A stretch of 64,000 bases of DNA, from assembly GCA_963555705.1 (NCBI GenBank), contig OY743184.1:18961859-19025858 (forward strand), given 5' to 3'. Made by a program: the position numbers and the translations under genes. Of this stretch, positions 1 through 13,009 are shown one piece after another. The stretch comes from Ligustrum vulgare (taxonomy: Eukaryota > Streptophyta > Magnoliopsida > Lamiales > Oleaceae). Numbering within the stretch: position 1 is the first letter of the stretch; each line of letters starts with the position of its first letter. The notes below the pieces were generated by a model that saw only the letters and a list, made by a program, of their open reading frames with translations, was not told the origin of the DNA and did not search any database.

Positions 1-169
1 GGTATTGTTTAATTTTTTTTAAATGAATAGTGATATTTAGGAGAATAGATGGTTGAATTTGGTTGAAATTCAAATGTTATGACTTAACTTTTAATTGATG
101 ATTGAAATTGAGTCTATGAAGGAAAAAAATAAAGAAACCCAAATGTTAGAATGCTTTTACGCTGCATTT

Positions 170-345
170 GGCCCTAGTTTGAGCCTCATTATTTCTTATT
201 AAAAATACAATTTTTTTCTGCAGTAATCAATTTCAATCATTCAAAAAAGTCAAGCCTACAATCTTTTACTTTTCAAATCACTTTTTAACCATTAAATTTT
301 CAAAATCCAAATTATAAATTGAAATAATGGGGCTCAAACAAGGGC
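170..345. mobile_element. MITE-like inverted-repeat element
   Basis: The left end begins GGCCCTAGTTTGAGCC and the right end, reverse-complemented, begins AGCCCTTGTTTGAGCC. Both continue into CATTATTTC, so about 23 of 26 bases match. The interior is AT-rich with no ORF. Short length and good terminal inverted repeats fit a non-autonomous DNA transposon. The flanking duplication is unclear (TTT on one side, TTA on the other), so the superfamily is not assigned. Confidence 0.5.
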
Positions 346-950
346 TTAGTTTTCCCATACCGACTCTTGGACTTCGGCTCATCAAGTTTCAAGTTTTAAA
401 GTGATTTTTTGTGCGCCAGTTCCTCAATTTTGTTAGTAAATCATTGCCACTCTTTTGCAATGATTTTCACTTATGTTTGAATCCACTTATTTCCATTAAT
501 AAATATTCCCTCCTTCTTTGTGATTTTGTAATTGCTTAAAGAAAATATAAACACTCAGAAGTGGAAGCATTTTAAGATTGGATTCCAAAATTTTCTTTTT
601 AGTGGCAGTAATGGATATTTAGGAGAAATTATGACAACACATTCAAATTTTTCTCAAAATACAATTAAGAGTATAGAGTGTTGATGAGCTGACAAACAGA
701 ACTATGACGTTTCTTATTTTATATCAAGAGGGAGAGTGGTGACAAATAAAATGAGATAAGAGTTCTGCAAGCTAACTGTCCTCTTTTAGAAGTAAAACCC
801 AGCAATTTGAAACTAGCATTTTATTTTTCGAGCTAGAAGTGATATACTGCTCATTGAGATGAGTAACAATCTAATTTAAATATTTTATTATTTAATATAT
901 TTTTTTAATAAATGACTCTGGAGGGACGTGGAGAAGCGGTATTGTTAATA
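346..950. other. AT-rich intergenic DNA, nothing recognised
   Basis: No ORF, RNA gene or terminal-repeat structure was seen in this stretch. It ends at the A that precedes the CTAG terminus of the Helitron that follows. Confidence 0.6.
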
Positions 951-1511
951 CTAGTGAATCATCCTGTGCGATGCACGGGAAGAAACTTCTAAATAAAAAT
1001 AATTCTATTCAAAATTAAATGAATCCATAAACAAAATAAATAACATTCACAAATAAGAAATAAGTTCATCATTTATTAGTTTCATGTATAAACATCAACC
1101 TTTTAGGGAGAAGTCATACATGCAAAAATGATTGTGCCTGACTCTTATTGATAGTCATGGCATATGACACCATCAATGAAAATTGTTTTTTTTTTTTTTT
1201 TTTTTGAAATCTAATAAGCATCCTAAAATTTGAATGACTCAACGATATTCTTGTAATAAAGAACTTATGTCCTGCATTACTATCAGATAAAATTTGACCT
1301 TATAAAATATGATCGTCAAGTTTTGTAACGATTATTTACTATCTCCTCGAACCAAAAATTCGCCTTGCAAAATGAACACTTAAAAATATAGGATCTCCAG
1401 TATTCATGCACTCTGAACATTCAAACAATAGATGAAAAAGTTAATAATAGAGACCATGCATATAAAGATAAAATTCAATATTTTGACCATTGACAATGAA
1501 AAACAACATGC

Positions 1512-1574
<63 letters not shown>

Positions 1575-3780
1575 AAATAAATAATTGCGATGTTGACAAA
1601 GATATTGCATCAAATTTATGATATTTTAGGTTTTCAATATTTATACAACTTAATTATTTTCTGATTGAAATTATAATTTACTATTGATCATCTCAATTTT
1701 TAGTTAAGTAAATTGGGAGACAATTTATATATTATTGTGAAAAAATATCATAAAATTTGAATTAAAATATAGCAAAGAATATCTTGGTATGGATAATTAC
1801 TTTTTGAAGTTTTAAAATTAATAGTTAGGACAAAAATCATTAATAACTATATCATTTCAAACAATATAGATAAATTTGTTATCCGTTAATGTTAAAAAAT
1901 GTGATATGAGACTTTTTGGAATAAAAAAATTAATTAAGAATTAAATGTAATTATCATTGAAATAATTTTGATAAATAATGCAATATAGGCAAGAACTTTA
2001 ATATGTATATGTAATAAATAACTTAAAAATAGGATTTAGTTATAAAAATTTCAATACAACGTGATTTATAAAAAAACAAATGTGTATAAATTCTAGATAT
2101 AATTTTAATTGAGAATTTGACATTAGATCTGTATGACTGAACCAAATATTTATCCATAAAATTAAGACCAATAAAATATCACAATTATTATAAGAAATTA
2201 ATTATGTATTAAATGTAATTATCTATAAAAATATTTAATAATTTAATAATACACTATAAAAAAGAACTCTAATTTTTAGATGTACTAAATAACAAAAAAT
2301 AAGATTATTTATAAAAAAAAATATATGTATGATGTGATTTATAATTTAGTACTCCCTCTATCCCATAAAGATAGTCCTCTACTTATTTTCACACAGATTA
2401 AGGACAAAATGAAATATAAAATATTAATTTCACTCTTAAAAAATAAAGTAGACTATCTTTTTAAGACGAATAAAAAAGAAATAGTGTACTATCTTTGTAG
2501 GACAGATAGAGTATTATATAGTAATAAAATTTCGAAATAATTTTTAACTGAAAATTTTACTTTGAATTTGTATAACTGAATACAAATATTTATTTGTAAG
2601 ATTGAAAACATTAGAAGAACACATTTTTTTTATGAAAAGAGGGGTTTTAACACAAAAAAATCAAATATAAATAAGTAAAATCAAAAAAATTATCGTTCTT
2701 ATATCATAAAAAAAAAAACTTCTCGGTAAAAGCAAATTAAAAATTAAAAAAAAATTCTAGTTTCTTGTTTTTATTATTTTTTATACAATGTGATATAGAA
2801 TTTCATCAAATATATATACTGACCCATGAATAATATGTTTTTCTTCACTCAACGGTCGAAATTAACATATTCATTCAACCCAAAACTATTCTAATTATCC
2901 CAACATTAGTTAACACATTGCAAACCCAACAGAGAAATCTAGAACATAATATAAATAGATTATTAACAAATCCTCTTATTAGTCCAAAATAATTTTGCAT
3001 TCTATATTGTTTTCGAAGCTTTCTCTACAATATTATTGTTTTAATATTTTTTTTTCCAGAAACTCAAATATATGTTCAACAACTCAAAATATCACAGGTC
3101 TTAAAGAAAATAGTAGTGCCAATCCTTTTTACTTTTTTCAAAAAATAATTTACGATTTTTTTATTTTCAATTGGTTCGTAATATTAATAACTAATAAGTA
3201 TTACCACCGCACCAAAAATTTTGAATCATAAAACGTGATAAATAGAAGGTGGAGTGGAGCGATCATGTTAAACAGTACACATTTTTTCAAAGAAATAACC
3301 CTTTAATTGAATCTTTTGTTATTGTGTATATCTTCATAATAATTATATATAACAGAAATGAAAGAAGTTGTATATAGGGAAATGGAAAAAAAAAAGATAT
3401 AGAAAACAAAAATGAATAAACAGATTTTGAAAAAGGAAAAAAAAAATGAAACAAATTCTTAAAAAGAAAATAACTGGCTTTCCAGTGTAATTAGGCGGCG
3501 GGAAATAGAAGTCATGTAAACACAATAAATATTGAAGACTGTAAGTAGATGTCAACGATTTTGAAAATAATAAATAAATATTGAAGGCCTAACTATTTTT
3601 TAAGTGAGTTTTGAAGTTGATTATTAGATGGGAGATATGAGTAGTGTAAACATGATAAATATTGAAATTCTCAAAAATTGGAAAAATAAATAAATAAAAT
3701 CTGTACATAGTACAAGAGTTTTGGAGGGAAACAGTGAAATTGACTGGGGTTGACTCAGCTACTTTTATATATTATATAGA
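951..3780 (-). mobile_element. Non-autonomous Helitron
   Basis: Read on the minus strand, the element ends with a short GC-rich hairpin (CCGTGC-ATC-GCACAGG, near 961-978), an 8-base spacer and CTAG, followed by T. This is the Helitron 3' signature (hairpin plus CTRR, inserted between A and T). The minus-strand 5' end at 3780 reads A|TCTATATAATATATAAAAG, the usual TC start of plant Helitrons. There is no Rep/helicase ORF, so it is non-autonomous. The interior is AT-rich and holds a TAA microsatellite. The 3' end is firm; the 5' end could be a few bases to the right, because GAT recurs in 3779-3796. Confidence 0.65.
1513..1569. repeat. (TAA)n microsatellite
   Basis: About 18 perfect trinucleotide units inside the Helitron. 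It produces a spurious poly-tyrosine frame on the minus strand. Confidence 0.95.
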
Positions 3781-5001
3781 TTATATAGATATAGATGAAG
3801 ATGGAGCCCTGTTTGTATTATGTTTTTGTATAATTGGTTGTTCAATATAGGATACTTGGGTGACACAAATATCTATGCACGACTCACGAGTTATCAATAG
3901 ATGAATTTTCGATCATGCAAAAGAATGATAACTCAAAGATTTTTGGTGTGTGAAACCTAAAACACCAAATACTGATAGGTTTTCTAAATTTCTATAAATA
4001 CTTTATAGGTTGACAAGCACATATGTCTCATGCCCCAGGATTTTGGCTGTGCCTATTAATAAGAATTCGTAGAGATAGACTTATGTTGAGTTGACTTTTG
4101 TGAGAAATCTTCTGATAAAATTTGCATCAATTGACTTTACTTTTGGAAACATGACCCCATGATAATCTTTGCTGCTTTTATTGTATGTTTTCTATAGGAA
4201 CTTGAATCTCAGATATATTGGGTGTCTTGAGTTGGTATATGGTGTTTGCTTTTGAGCAATTTTATTTTCTTGAAAGATACTGATAAATAGAAAGAGTTTA
4301 ACTAAGGTCTCTAACTATCGAGCACAAACAGTTTAGGTTGATGATGGATGAGAAACAAAAGAAATGGAACTTCTACGGCAGGTTCTTGGAAAGTTGTGAG
4401 GTAACTCCTAATGGAGGAAATGAGAAGGTTCTGTAATATGTTCTTCTAACGAAGAACTCAATAGTTTTGTAAGTTTTTCAGCATGATTTTGTATATGTTT
4501 TGAAGTGCTCTGCAGTTTAGTTATTACTTTCATATAAAACTTCAAGCTATAACATCTCTCTTTCTTTGAAATTAATAAGGTCAAAAGTTTTCAATCTCTC
4601 TTTCAGAATGAAACCATTCATCTTATTGAAGAGAAGAGAAGTAAATCCTAAGCAAAATTAAACAACTTGAAGGGACAAGGTTATTGCAAATGCTGCTGAG
4701 AGCGCAAGGATTAGGATGCATTGGGTGAAAAAAGAAGTGATTCAGGACCAAGTCAAAGTAAGACACCGCATATGTAAAATGTCATACAATTTGTCGCCTT
4801 CTAATAGCATTGCAACCTGAATTTAGCATGCATTTGCTGCGCTTATAGTTATCTTATTGTTGTTTATAGGTGTTGATCTCGATGGAGTTTGAAAGGAAAA
4901 GCAAGTGATCAAACCAGGCTTAAGCAGCTTGAACAGGCTGTATGCTTTTTTTTTTTTTTTTCATCTTTAATAACGTGATTTTGATTAAACTCTATTATGC
5001 A
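3781..5001 (+). other. Unrecognised exon-like fragments
   Basis: No long ORF. Splice-like punctuation is visible. A pyrimidine tract ending TTTCAG precedes a short open block at about 4607-4755 that ends in AAGTAAG. A TTATAG acceptor at about 4864-4869 opens a second block encoding a Lys/Gln/Glu-rich stretch before GTATGC near 4939. Similar punctuation is seen beyond the Tat element (about 17210 and 17750-18170). My inference is a decayed or captured host gene split by the Tat insertion. I do not recognise the protein. Confidence 0.3.
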
Positions 5002-5682
5002 TGTTGCGACCATACCTAAAATAAGCCCAGCCCATCATTTGTGGGGCCCACACGAGGCCCAATGGTTTCCAGTGATGCTTAGAGCCTAGGGCCTCACAGG
5101 TATCGAATCGCCGAGGTGAAACATTATCTGAAGCCTTTGTGTCCAAAATGGTTGACCGAACTGATACAATCCGAAGTGATGCCCCGAACCTCTGATGGGA
5201 CCAATCAATATGTTAGAGAAAGATATGACTTTCACTGCAAACTGTGACTTGATTAGACAGTGCCTTTATAAGGGATGTGATAGGACGACACTCCCCTATA
5301 GTAGGTAGCAATAATTATATCCAAGCAATTGGTTTACCTCTCCAATGGTTAGGGGCTTGACGTGTGTAAAGTATGACATGTGTCACCATCGGGAACAATA
5401 ATTTTAACTATAAATAAAAAGCATTTGCCTCCAAGAAAAAGGTTAGAAACTCAATATATAAAATTTCATTCCCTTTTCTCTCTTTTACACACTTATATTT
5501 TCCGCACCCAATTTATATTTACTAGAAATGAGTTCTTACTTAAGCATCGGAGTGCAAACGGGAGCCACCTTGGCCCCCTTTGCAGGCTGAATGTTTGTCC
5601 TAGTGCGCAAGAGATTCACGTATTCAAGAGGGAGGAGCTGAGACGTGTTGATTCAAGGTCCCACCAGTTTTTGTGGTCAATA
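5002..5682 (+). repeat. 5' LTR of the Tat element
   Basis: Matches 16392-17072 along its full length. It holds a TATA-like TATATAAAAT near 5454. The 102-codon frame at 5380-5688 is LTR sequence, not a gene. Confidence 0.9.
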
Positions 5683-5702
5683 TTTTGACATCATCTGTGA
5701 GA
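5683..5702 (+). promoter_or_regulatory. Degenerate primer-binding site
   Basis: Directly after the LTR the sequence reads TTTTGACATCATCTGTGAGA. It looks like the TTTGGCGCC-type primer site common in Tat elements with its CpG-rich part altered by C-to-T and G-to-A changes, as expected after methylation and deamination. The tRNA assignment is inference. Confidence 0.5.
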
Positions 5703-5959
5703 AACCACACTTCAAACCACGAAATCACATGTAAAAAGCTACAAGAAACCTTGAAAAAAGGCGAAAAACCTCTTGGAAAGGAGTGAATATAAACTATTCA
5801 ACCTTGGAAAAGGTATAAAACTTTGAAATATAAGTTTGTTCACCCTAAAAAGGGCCTAAAACTTTGAAATACAAGTTTAATCACCTTGAAAAGGGTATAT
5901 AACTTTGAAACATAAGTTTACCAGCTTTGAAAAAGGACATTAATTGACTTATTACGACA

Positions 5960-7690
5960 ATGAGTGAAAGTGATATTGATATTAACCCTCGAAGGAGTAG
6001 AGAAGGACAGTATGGTGGTGGGGAGGCACCTCAAGCAGGCCGTACAAGAATGCCAATGAGGAGGTCCCCCAACCTAATCCTCCACGCTGGCACCGAAACC
6101 TGCACATGCTGTGAGAAATGACACACATGGCTTCCCAATTATTGGAAATGCAAAAGCAACAGATTGAGCAAACTGCTACCATGAATGCCTACATTACAAG
6201 GGGGTATGTAGTGAATGAACCAATGGTACCACCGCACTAATCGCATCCACATTATTCACCCTCAGATGCAGGCACTACGTCATATTATTATAACGATCCA
6301 CCAATGTATGCCGAGGTGGACTCTGTTCCCCGCGACGAAGATGACCCGAAGTATGAAGAACCGGAAGAACACAGCTCACCGCCTGAATATCATGAAGAAG
6401 CTGCCCCCTCAAGATCTTGCAGTGTCTTTAGTCGCATCGGGGGACTATTCAGAGGTAAGGGAGAAGGTAGGGCTGAACAAGCTCGGCATCAGACACAAAT
6501 GCCCCAGAATAGGCGTTAGTGAAGGGCTAAATAAGCCCTTTCGCGGGGTCATGTGCCAAGAAATAGGTATGAGACGGGGACAGCTGAATGGCACCCACCG
6601 ACCCATGAGCCTAGAAATAGGCGGGAGAGGAGAACCGAAGAGGCTCACTCCCAAACCCAAGGGGATTCATAGAACTATCAAAGGCCTAATTATGGACAGG
6701 CTTTATCACCTTGGAGGTGGAGCCAACCTCAGCAACCCCATGGTCAATACCATGGCGCGGAAAAATCCGACCATGACAAAAATTGCCGTCGTATGAATTA
6801 AACGACGATGAGGAAATAAGCCCTTTTACAAAAGGCATTCGGAGGTGTCCAATACCCCCTACTTTTGAAATGCTAGATATACTCCGAGAGAGGTGACCCG
6901 ACGATCACCCACTAAACTATCATGCAAGTATGGAAATAGCCGGAGCCACTCCTGCGCTAAAATGTAAAGCCTTCGCCTTAACACTTGAGGGAAGTGCAAT
7001 ACGGTGGTACAAAAAATTCCCTCCTAGTTCACAGTTGGAGAGATTTGAAAACGGCCTTTAAGAATGACTTCGTTTCCTCCAGGCTAGGCCAACTTCCACT
7101 CCAACGCCTTCAAGATTTGAGGCAAAAAAGGGATGAGTCTTTGAAAGGCTATTTAGCCAGATTCACAGAAGAAATGCATAGATGTGAGAGCATCACAGAG
7201 GTGGAGATGTTCTCTGCCTTAAAAGGAGGCCTAGAAATGACCGATATGATTTGGAGAGATGTCCGAAGCAGGAAATCGAGGGACTACAATGCCCTCATGG
7301 ATTTGATGAAGGAGGAAATCATCTTAGAAGATATGGCAAAAGCCAGAGATAATCACTCACAGGAGAGATACAACACTGGGCACCAACCCGGAGTGGTTCA
7401 AAGAAAGGAGGTAATAAGGATCGGTTCGATAACCACCACGGTGGTGACCCACGCCCATTCCCAGGAACCGAATCTAGTTACACAGCGGGAATCACAGAAG
7501 CCATACCCAGTTTGCACTCTGCACTTCCCTTAGTGAATCCTACCATCGCTCCAAAAGGGACTTGTGGGAGCCGAAGTGGAAAGCAACCCATGATTGGGGC
7601 ATACTGTGTGTAACATTGATTCTATGGACACGCCACGGACGATTGTAGAGATATACAAATGCTAGTTGAAAAAAAGGTCAACGAGAGAAA
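5960..7690 (+). pseudogene. Tat gag remnant
   Basis: Retrotransposon gag (capsid/nucleocapsid) broken over several frames. The best block, 6985-7533, contains the conserved gag pattern SWRDLKTAF...LRQKRDESLKGYLARF, followed by a charged C-terminal part. A degraded zinc-knuckle region near 7600-7670 matches the intact C-x2-H-x4-H-x4-C motif in the second Tat copy (52541-52960). Frameshifts and a stop before the knuckle make it non-functional. Confidence 0.8.
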
Positions 7691-7994
7691 AGGATGAAGT
7701 AGGACCCCGAATAAGGGGAGGCAAAGCAGTTCGAATGACCAAAGGTTCAGCTGGATTGAGCAGAGAGACAACAAACGTTATCCTCCCAGGGAAGGAAACT
7801 ACAATCATCCCCGAGAGCAAGACCACAATAGAAACAAAGATCCAGTGCTTGATGAGGAAGCCAGAGAATTGCCCAATCCTCCAAATGATTCGCCGATCCG
7901 TGAGATCAATATAATATTTGGAGGGCCCCATCCAAGCGGGAGTACAAACAACTCCTAAAAACAGTACATAAGGGAAGCCAAAGAGCCCGCCAAC

Positions 7995-10900
7995 GTGAAT
8001 TATCACATAAATTCACACCCTGCTGGAATGTCAAGGACAGATCCAATCACATTTACCTTGGACGACGCGATCGAGGTGCATTTCCCACACAATGATGCGC
8101 TAGTAATTCGGATGGTGGTATCTAGAAATGGATTGTCCCGCATACTGAAGGATGATGGAGTCTCGATAAATGTTATTTATAGGGTAACCTATGAAAAGAA
8201 GGGAATTAGTACCCCCCTTGTTCTAGTCCCGGACCCCATAAATGGCTTCACCGGGGATAGCATCATCCCAGGGGATCAATAATCCTTATGATCGAGGTGG
8301 GATAGGCACCTACCATTGCTATGATGCCAATGGAATTTCTAATTGTGCATAAGACATCTTCCTATCATGTTTCAATTGGAAGACCAAGATTTATCGACTT
8401 AGGGGCTGTCACTCACACGAAGTACATCTGCATGAAATTCCCAACTACAAGTGGAATAGCTACTGTTAGGGGGAACCAGACCGAGACACAATCATGCTAT
8501 ACAAATGCAATCCTAAAGTTTCAAGATCGAACTATCAACATGATTAGCAATATAACGAAGGTCGAGACTGTCTCATATCCTGAAAAATTAGATGTCGAAC
8601 CTAATACAGGTAAAGATGTCACGATGAAGGAAGAGGAAGATCTGGTAGATTTAGACCCCAGAATGACTGGTACAAAATGTTGTACTGCTCCGGCTGAAAA
8701 GCTGGAATGCTTCTCCGTCAACCCATCAGACCCGATGAAGTAGTTGGAAATTGGGAAGGACTCATTGGTTGAACTCAAAGGGCAACTAAAAATCTTTCTC
8801 CTCCAAAATCTTGACGTGTTTGCGTGGAAACATGATGACATGGTAGGAATAGACCCTCAGGTAGCCTGCCATAGGCTCCAACTTGATCCGAGACACCCTG
8901 GACATAGACAGAAGAGGAGATCGATGAGTCCAAAGAAATATGAGGCCTTGAAAGAGGAGGTTTCGAAGTTGTAGAAAAATGGCTTCATTAGGGAATCTTG
9001 CTATCTGAAGTGGGTGTCAAACCCAATACTGGTCCTTAAGAAAAACGGGAAGCTACGGGTGTGCATAAATTTCTCGGACCTAAATCAAGCGTGTCAAAAG
9101 GATAGCTTTCCTTTGCCTCAGATTGATCAACTAGTTGACTCCACGGCGGGGCCTGAAATGTTAAGCTTTATGGACGCATACTCCGAATACAATCAGATCC
9201 CCATCCATCGATCCAATGAGGAGCACACCTCCTTTATCATGGACAGGGGACTCTACTATTATAGGTCCATGCCCTTCGAGTTAAAGAATGCAGGGGCCAC
9301 CTACCAAAGGTTAGTGAATCAGATTTTTTCAAAACAACTCGGAAACGCCATGGAAGTATATGTAGATGACATGCTGGTAAAAAGTATGGTCGCCTTAAAA
9401 CATGTCTACCAATCAGAAACATTTGATATATTAAGAAAATACTGAATGAAGCTCAACCCTGTAAAGTGTTCCTTCGGAGTAGCATCTGGAAAATTTCTTG
9501 GTTTCATGGTGAATAGTAGGGGAATCGAAGCAATCCAGAAAAAATCAATGCTTTGCTTGATATGAGCTCGGCCCGAAACCCCAAAGAAGTACAAAGCTTA
9601 ACTGGAAGAGTCGCTACTTTGAGCAGATTCATATCCAAATCTATCAATAAGTGCCTGCCTTACTTTAAGGTGTTGAAAGGAGGAAGAAGATTTCAATGGA
9701 CACAGGAATGCGAACAAGCCTTTACAGAGTTGAAGGTGTTTTTAGGACCGGCCCCTCTATTATCCAAGCCCAAGGCCGGGGAGCCACTGTTCTTATATTT
9801 GGCCATCTCCAAAGAGGTCGTTAGCTCCGTGTTGGTTAGAGAGGAGAACGGTAGTCAACTTTCAGTGTATTATGTGAGTAAAGCCATGTTGGACGCTGAA
9901 ACGTTCCACCCTGACATTGAGAAACTCGCCCTAGCCTTGGTCACAACGGCTACTTTCAGTCACATTCAATCCGAGTACTTACAAATTTTCCTATGAGACA
10001 AGTCTTGCAGAAACCAGATGTATCCGGAAGATTAATGAAGTGGACTGTAGAGATCAGCCAGTACGACCTACAGTATGTGCCTCGGACAACTGTAAAGAGC
10101 CAAGCATTATCCGATTTCATAGCTAAGTTTAAACATCCACCCGAGGTGGAGATGATTGGGAATTCATGAGATACTCACGAATGGGGGCTATTCTTTGATG
10201 GATCCTCTACCGAAGGAAGGGTTGGTGCTAGTATAATACTAGTAAGCCCAGAAGGGTACAAACTACACAGCGCAATCCACTTCGATTTTAGAGCTTCAAA
10301 CAATATGGCTAAATACGAAGCACTTAGGTCATGAGTGAAGCTAGCAATAGCCCTGAAAATCAGATCACTAACGGAGAATAGCAATTCTCAACTCATCGTG
10401 AGGCAAATCAATGGGCAGTTCGCCGCCAAGGAACTCGCCATGGTCGCATACTTGAAGAAAGTAAAATAGTTGGTAGCTCACTTTGAGAAATTTGAGTTGA
10501 TTCACATTCTCAGATCTGAAAACTTGAACGCAGATGCTTTGTCCAAGTTGGCAAGGAGCAAGGATGCCTAACTCCTCAACATGGTGCTCATTGAACATCT
10601 ACCGGTCTCCTCTATTGAACCAGGGGCAGAAATATGTGCAATAGCGGAGGAGAGCTCCTGGGTGACACCCATTCTTGCTTACTTGAAATATCAGACTCTG
10701 CCAGATGACCCGGATGAAGCTCAAAAATTACAAAGGTATGCAACTAACTTCATCCTCATCGATGAGTTGCTCTATAAACTAGTTACACCGAGGCTTTGTT
10801 ACTGTTCGTTAATCCACCAGAGGGCAAGTACATAATGATGGAGATCCATGAGGGCATTTGTGAAAATCATGTCGGGACATTATCCTTAGCTAGGAAAACT

Positions 10901-11895
10901 TTGAAACAGGGGTACTTTTGGCCCACTATGCAGAGGGACATGCATGACTTCGTCAGAAGGTGCGATAAGTGTCAGAGACATGCATCCATACCACACCGAA
11001 CACACCATGAATTGATAGTAGTGACTAGCCCCTGGCCTTTTGCAAAGTTGGGGGTCGACATTATTAGCCCCATGCCCAGAGGTAGTGGGAATAACTGCTT
11101 AGCGATCGTTGCGATAGACTACTTTACCAAATGGATCGAGGCAGAACCCTTGATGAAAATCACTAAAGCAAACACTTCCAAGTTCCTTTCGAAGAATATC
11201 ATTTGCAGGTTTGGAGTACCACACTCGCTGGTGACTGACAATGTGAAGCAATTCAAAAACAGAAAAGTTGATGAGTTGTGCGATGATTTGGGAATTTGCA
11301 AATTATTCTCATCACCACACCATCCGCAAGCAACTGGCAAGTCGAAGCGGTTAATAAGACCATCAAAAACACTTTAAGAAGGAAATTAGAATCAAAGAAG
11401 GGTGCTTGGGTAGATGAACTTCCCCAAGTCTTGTGGGTGCTTTGGACTACCTCTCACACCGCGACGAAGAGATCCCCTTCTCTATGACTTATGGATCCGA
11501 GGCAGTGTATCCAATAGAAATCGGAGTGCCATCCCCTCTCCAAATATATTATGAAGAAGCAACAAATGAAGAAGCTCAAAGGGAGAATTTAGATTTCCTC
11601 CTAGAAAGAAGAAACGAATAACAGGTTGTGATGGCCCGCTACCAAGAAAAGATGATCCGTTAATACAACAAGAAGGTAAAGAAATGATTCTTCAAAATTG
11701 GGGATCTAGTCCTCAAAAAGATCCTCCCTTCAACCCAGGAACTAGGAGTAGGGACTTTGGGTCCTAATTGGGAAGGGCCTTACAAAGTCATCACCAAGGT
11801 GATACCAGGGACTTATAGAATAGAAGACCTATCCGGAGTACTCTTGCCCAATCCTTGGGATACAGATCACCTTTGTCGCTATTTTCAGTAAAGGG
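7995..11895 (+). pseudogene. Tat pol remnant (PR-RT-RH-RH2-IN)
   Basis: Protease: 7995-8282, with the active-site motif changed to DDGVSIN (DDGASVN in the second copy). RT: about 8744-9500, with LRVCINFSDLN, FMDAYSEYNQI and the catalytic YVDD near 9358. First RNase H/connection: 9553-9996. Second RNase H: 10171-10572, with DGSS, a SNNMAKYEAL block and NADALSKLA. Such an added RNase H is characteristic of Tat elements. Integrase: 10796-11621, with an HHCC zinc region ending CDKCQRH, DDE-core aspartates in VDIISP and VTDN, and the C-terminal block ending near 11895. In-frame stops (for example 8743, 10333) and frameshifts (9445, 11340) break it throughout. Confidence 0.9.
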
Positions 11896-13009
11896 AGTTT
11901 CGCTTAAGTTTGTAATTTCCTTGTCTGACTCTATGGAAATTATATAATGAAGGGCTTCCTTATAAAAGTTCACACCAAGAAAACTCACTAGCATTGCCAA
12001 GTTAAACCAAAACGAAGCGCCAAGGTGCCTTGATGAAGAGACTAATGTCTTTGCCTTTTCTAAAATATATCTTTTCTTAGGCCAAGCAAATAACAACGAA
12101 ATTATCGAATTACTCTGTTTAGAATTTCCACGCAAGGGACTTCTGCGAATCACTTAGTGCGCCTCGACCAAAGGTGACAAACCTTCAACATCTGTAGCGC
12201 TCTATTTTTCTTGAAAGGAAAATGAAAGATTTCTTCTTTAATTAAGGAAGTGCTATGACCAATCTATGATTAAAATTACTTTGAAAGAAATAAGAGTGAA
12301 TCCTTTACATAATGGTTCTCGCAATCAAAAGAACCATGTTGATAAAGCGATACGCATTAGGGACTGTGGTGTAGCTAAGTTCAAGCATTTATCAATCAGA
12401 CCTAACCAGCAAACATAAACTTCTTAAACTACCAAGGTCTAAGGGACTATCATAATACAAATATCATACAAACACATGATTACAAAATATCATACAAGCA
12501 CATCATACAAATATGCAAATGGTGAATTTCGTAAAGGATTTCCCTACAAAAGTTTACGATAAAACTTGGTGTTGTCACTAATGCAATCAATCCATTTATT
12601 GATGTACCCCCTCTCGTGCAAAACACAAAGTTAAGGAATCCCCTAAAACAACTGACTCCGTCAATCCACACTATGCAAAATGTAAACACCTCGGTTATGA
12701 ATAGAGTACTTCCTAATACACAATAGCAATCCCCAAAACGGATCGGATTGCACCACACTATCAACGCAAATCAAGATTCACACCATAAAGTTATTCATTT
12801 CAAGCGAATTACAAATAATTGGAACACTATTAAACCTATCATCCAAACCCAATTGTATAACATGAATGTTCCTCATTTAGGTTTGAGGGACTATCATATG
12901 GAAAAACATCCACCAAAAATATCTACTTTGCGCAACAAAAGTAAAGAGAAATGGAATGGAATTACAAAAAAAATTAGAATCAAAGTTGCAATAAAATTTA
13001 CAAGGGGCA
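11896..13009. other. Noncoding part of Tat 3' region
   Basis: Sequence between integrase and the antisense ORF. Short ORFs on both strands here have no recognisable domains and are treated as chance. Confidence 0.5.

Noticed and set aside
1404..1613. Poly-tyrosine ORF
   Set aside because: Translation of the (TAA)n microsatellite.
7662..8006. 114-codon minus-strand ORF in Tat gag-pol
   Set aside because: Antisense to gag/protease remnants; no independent evidence.
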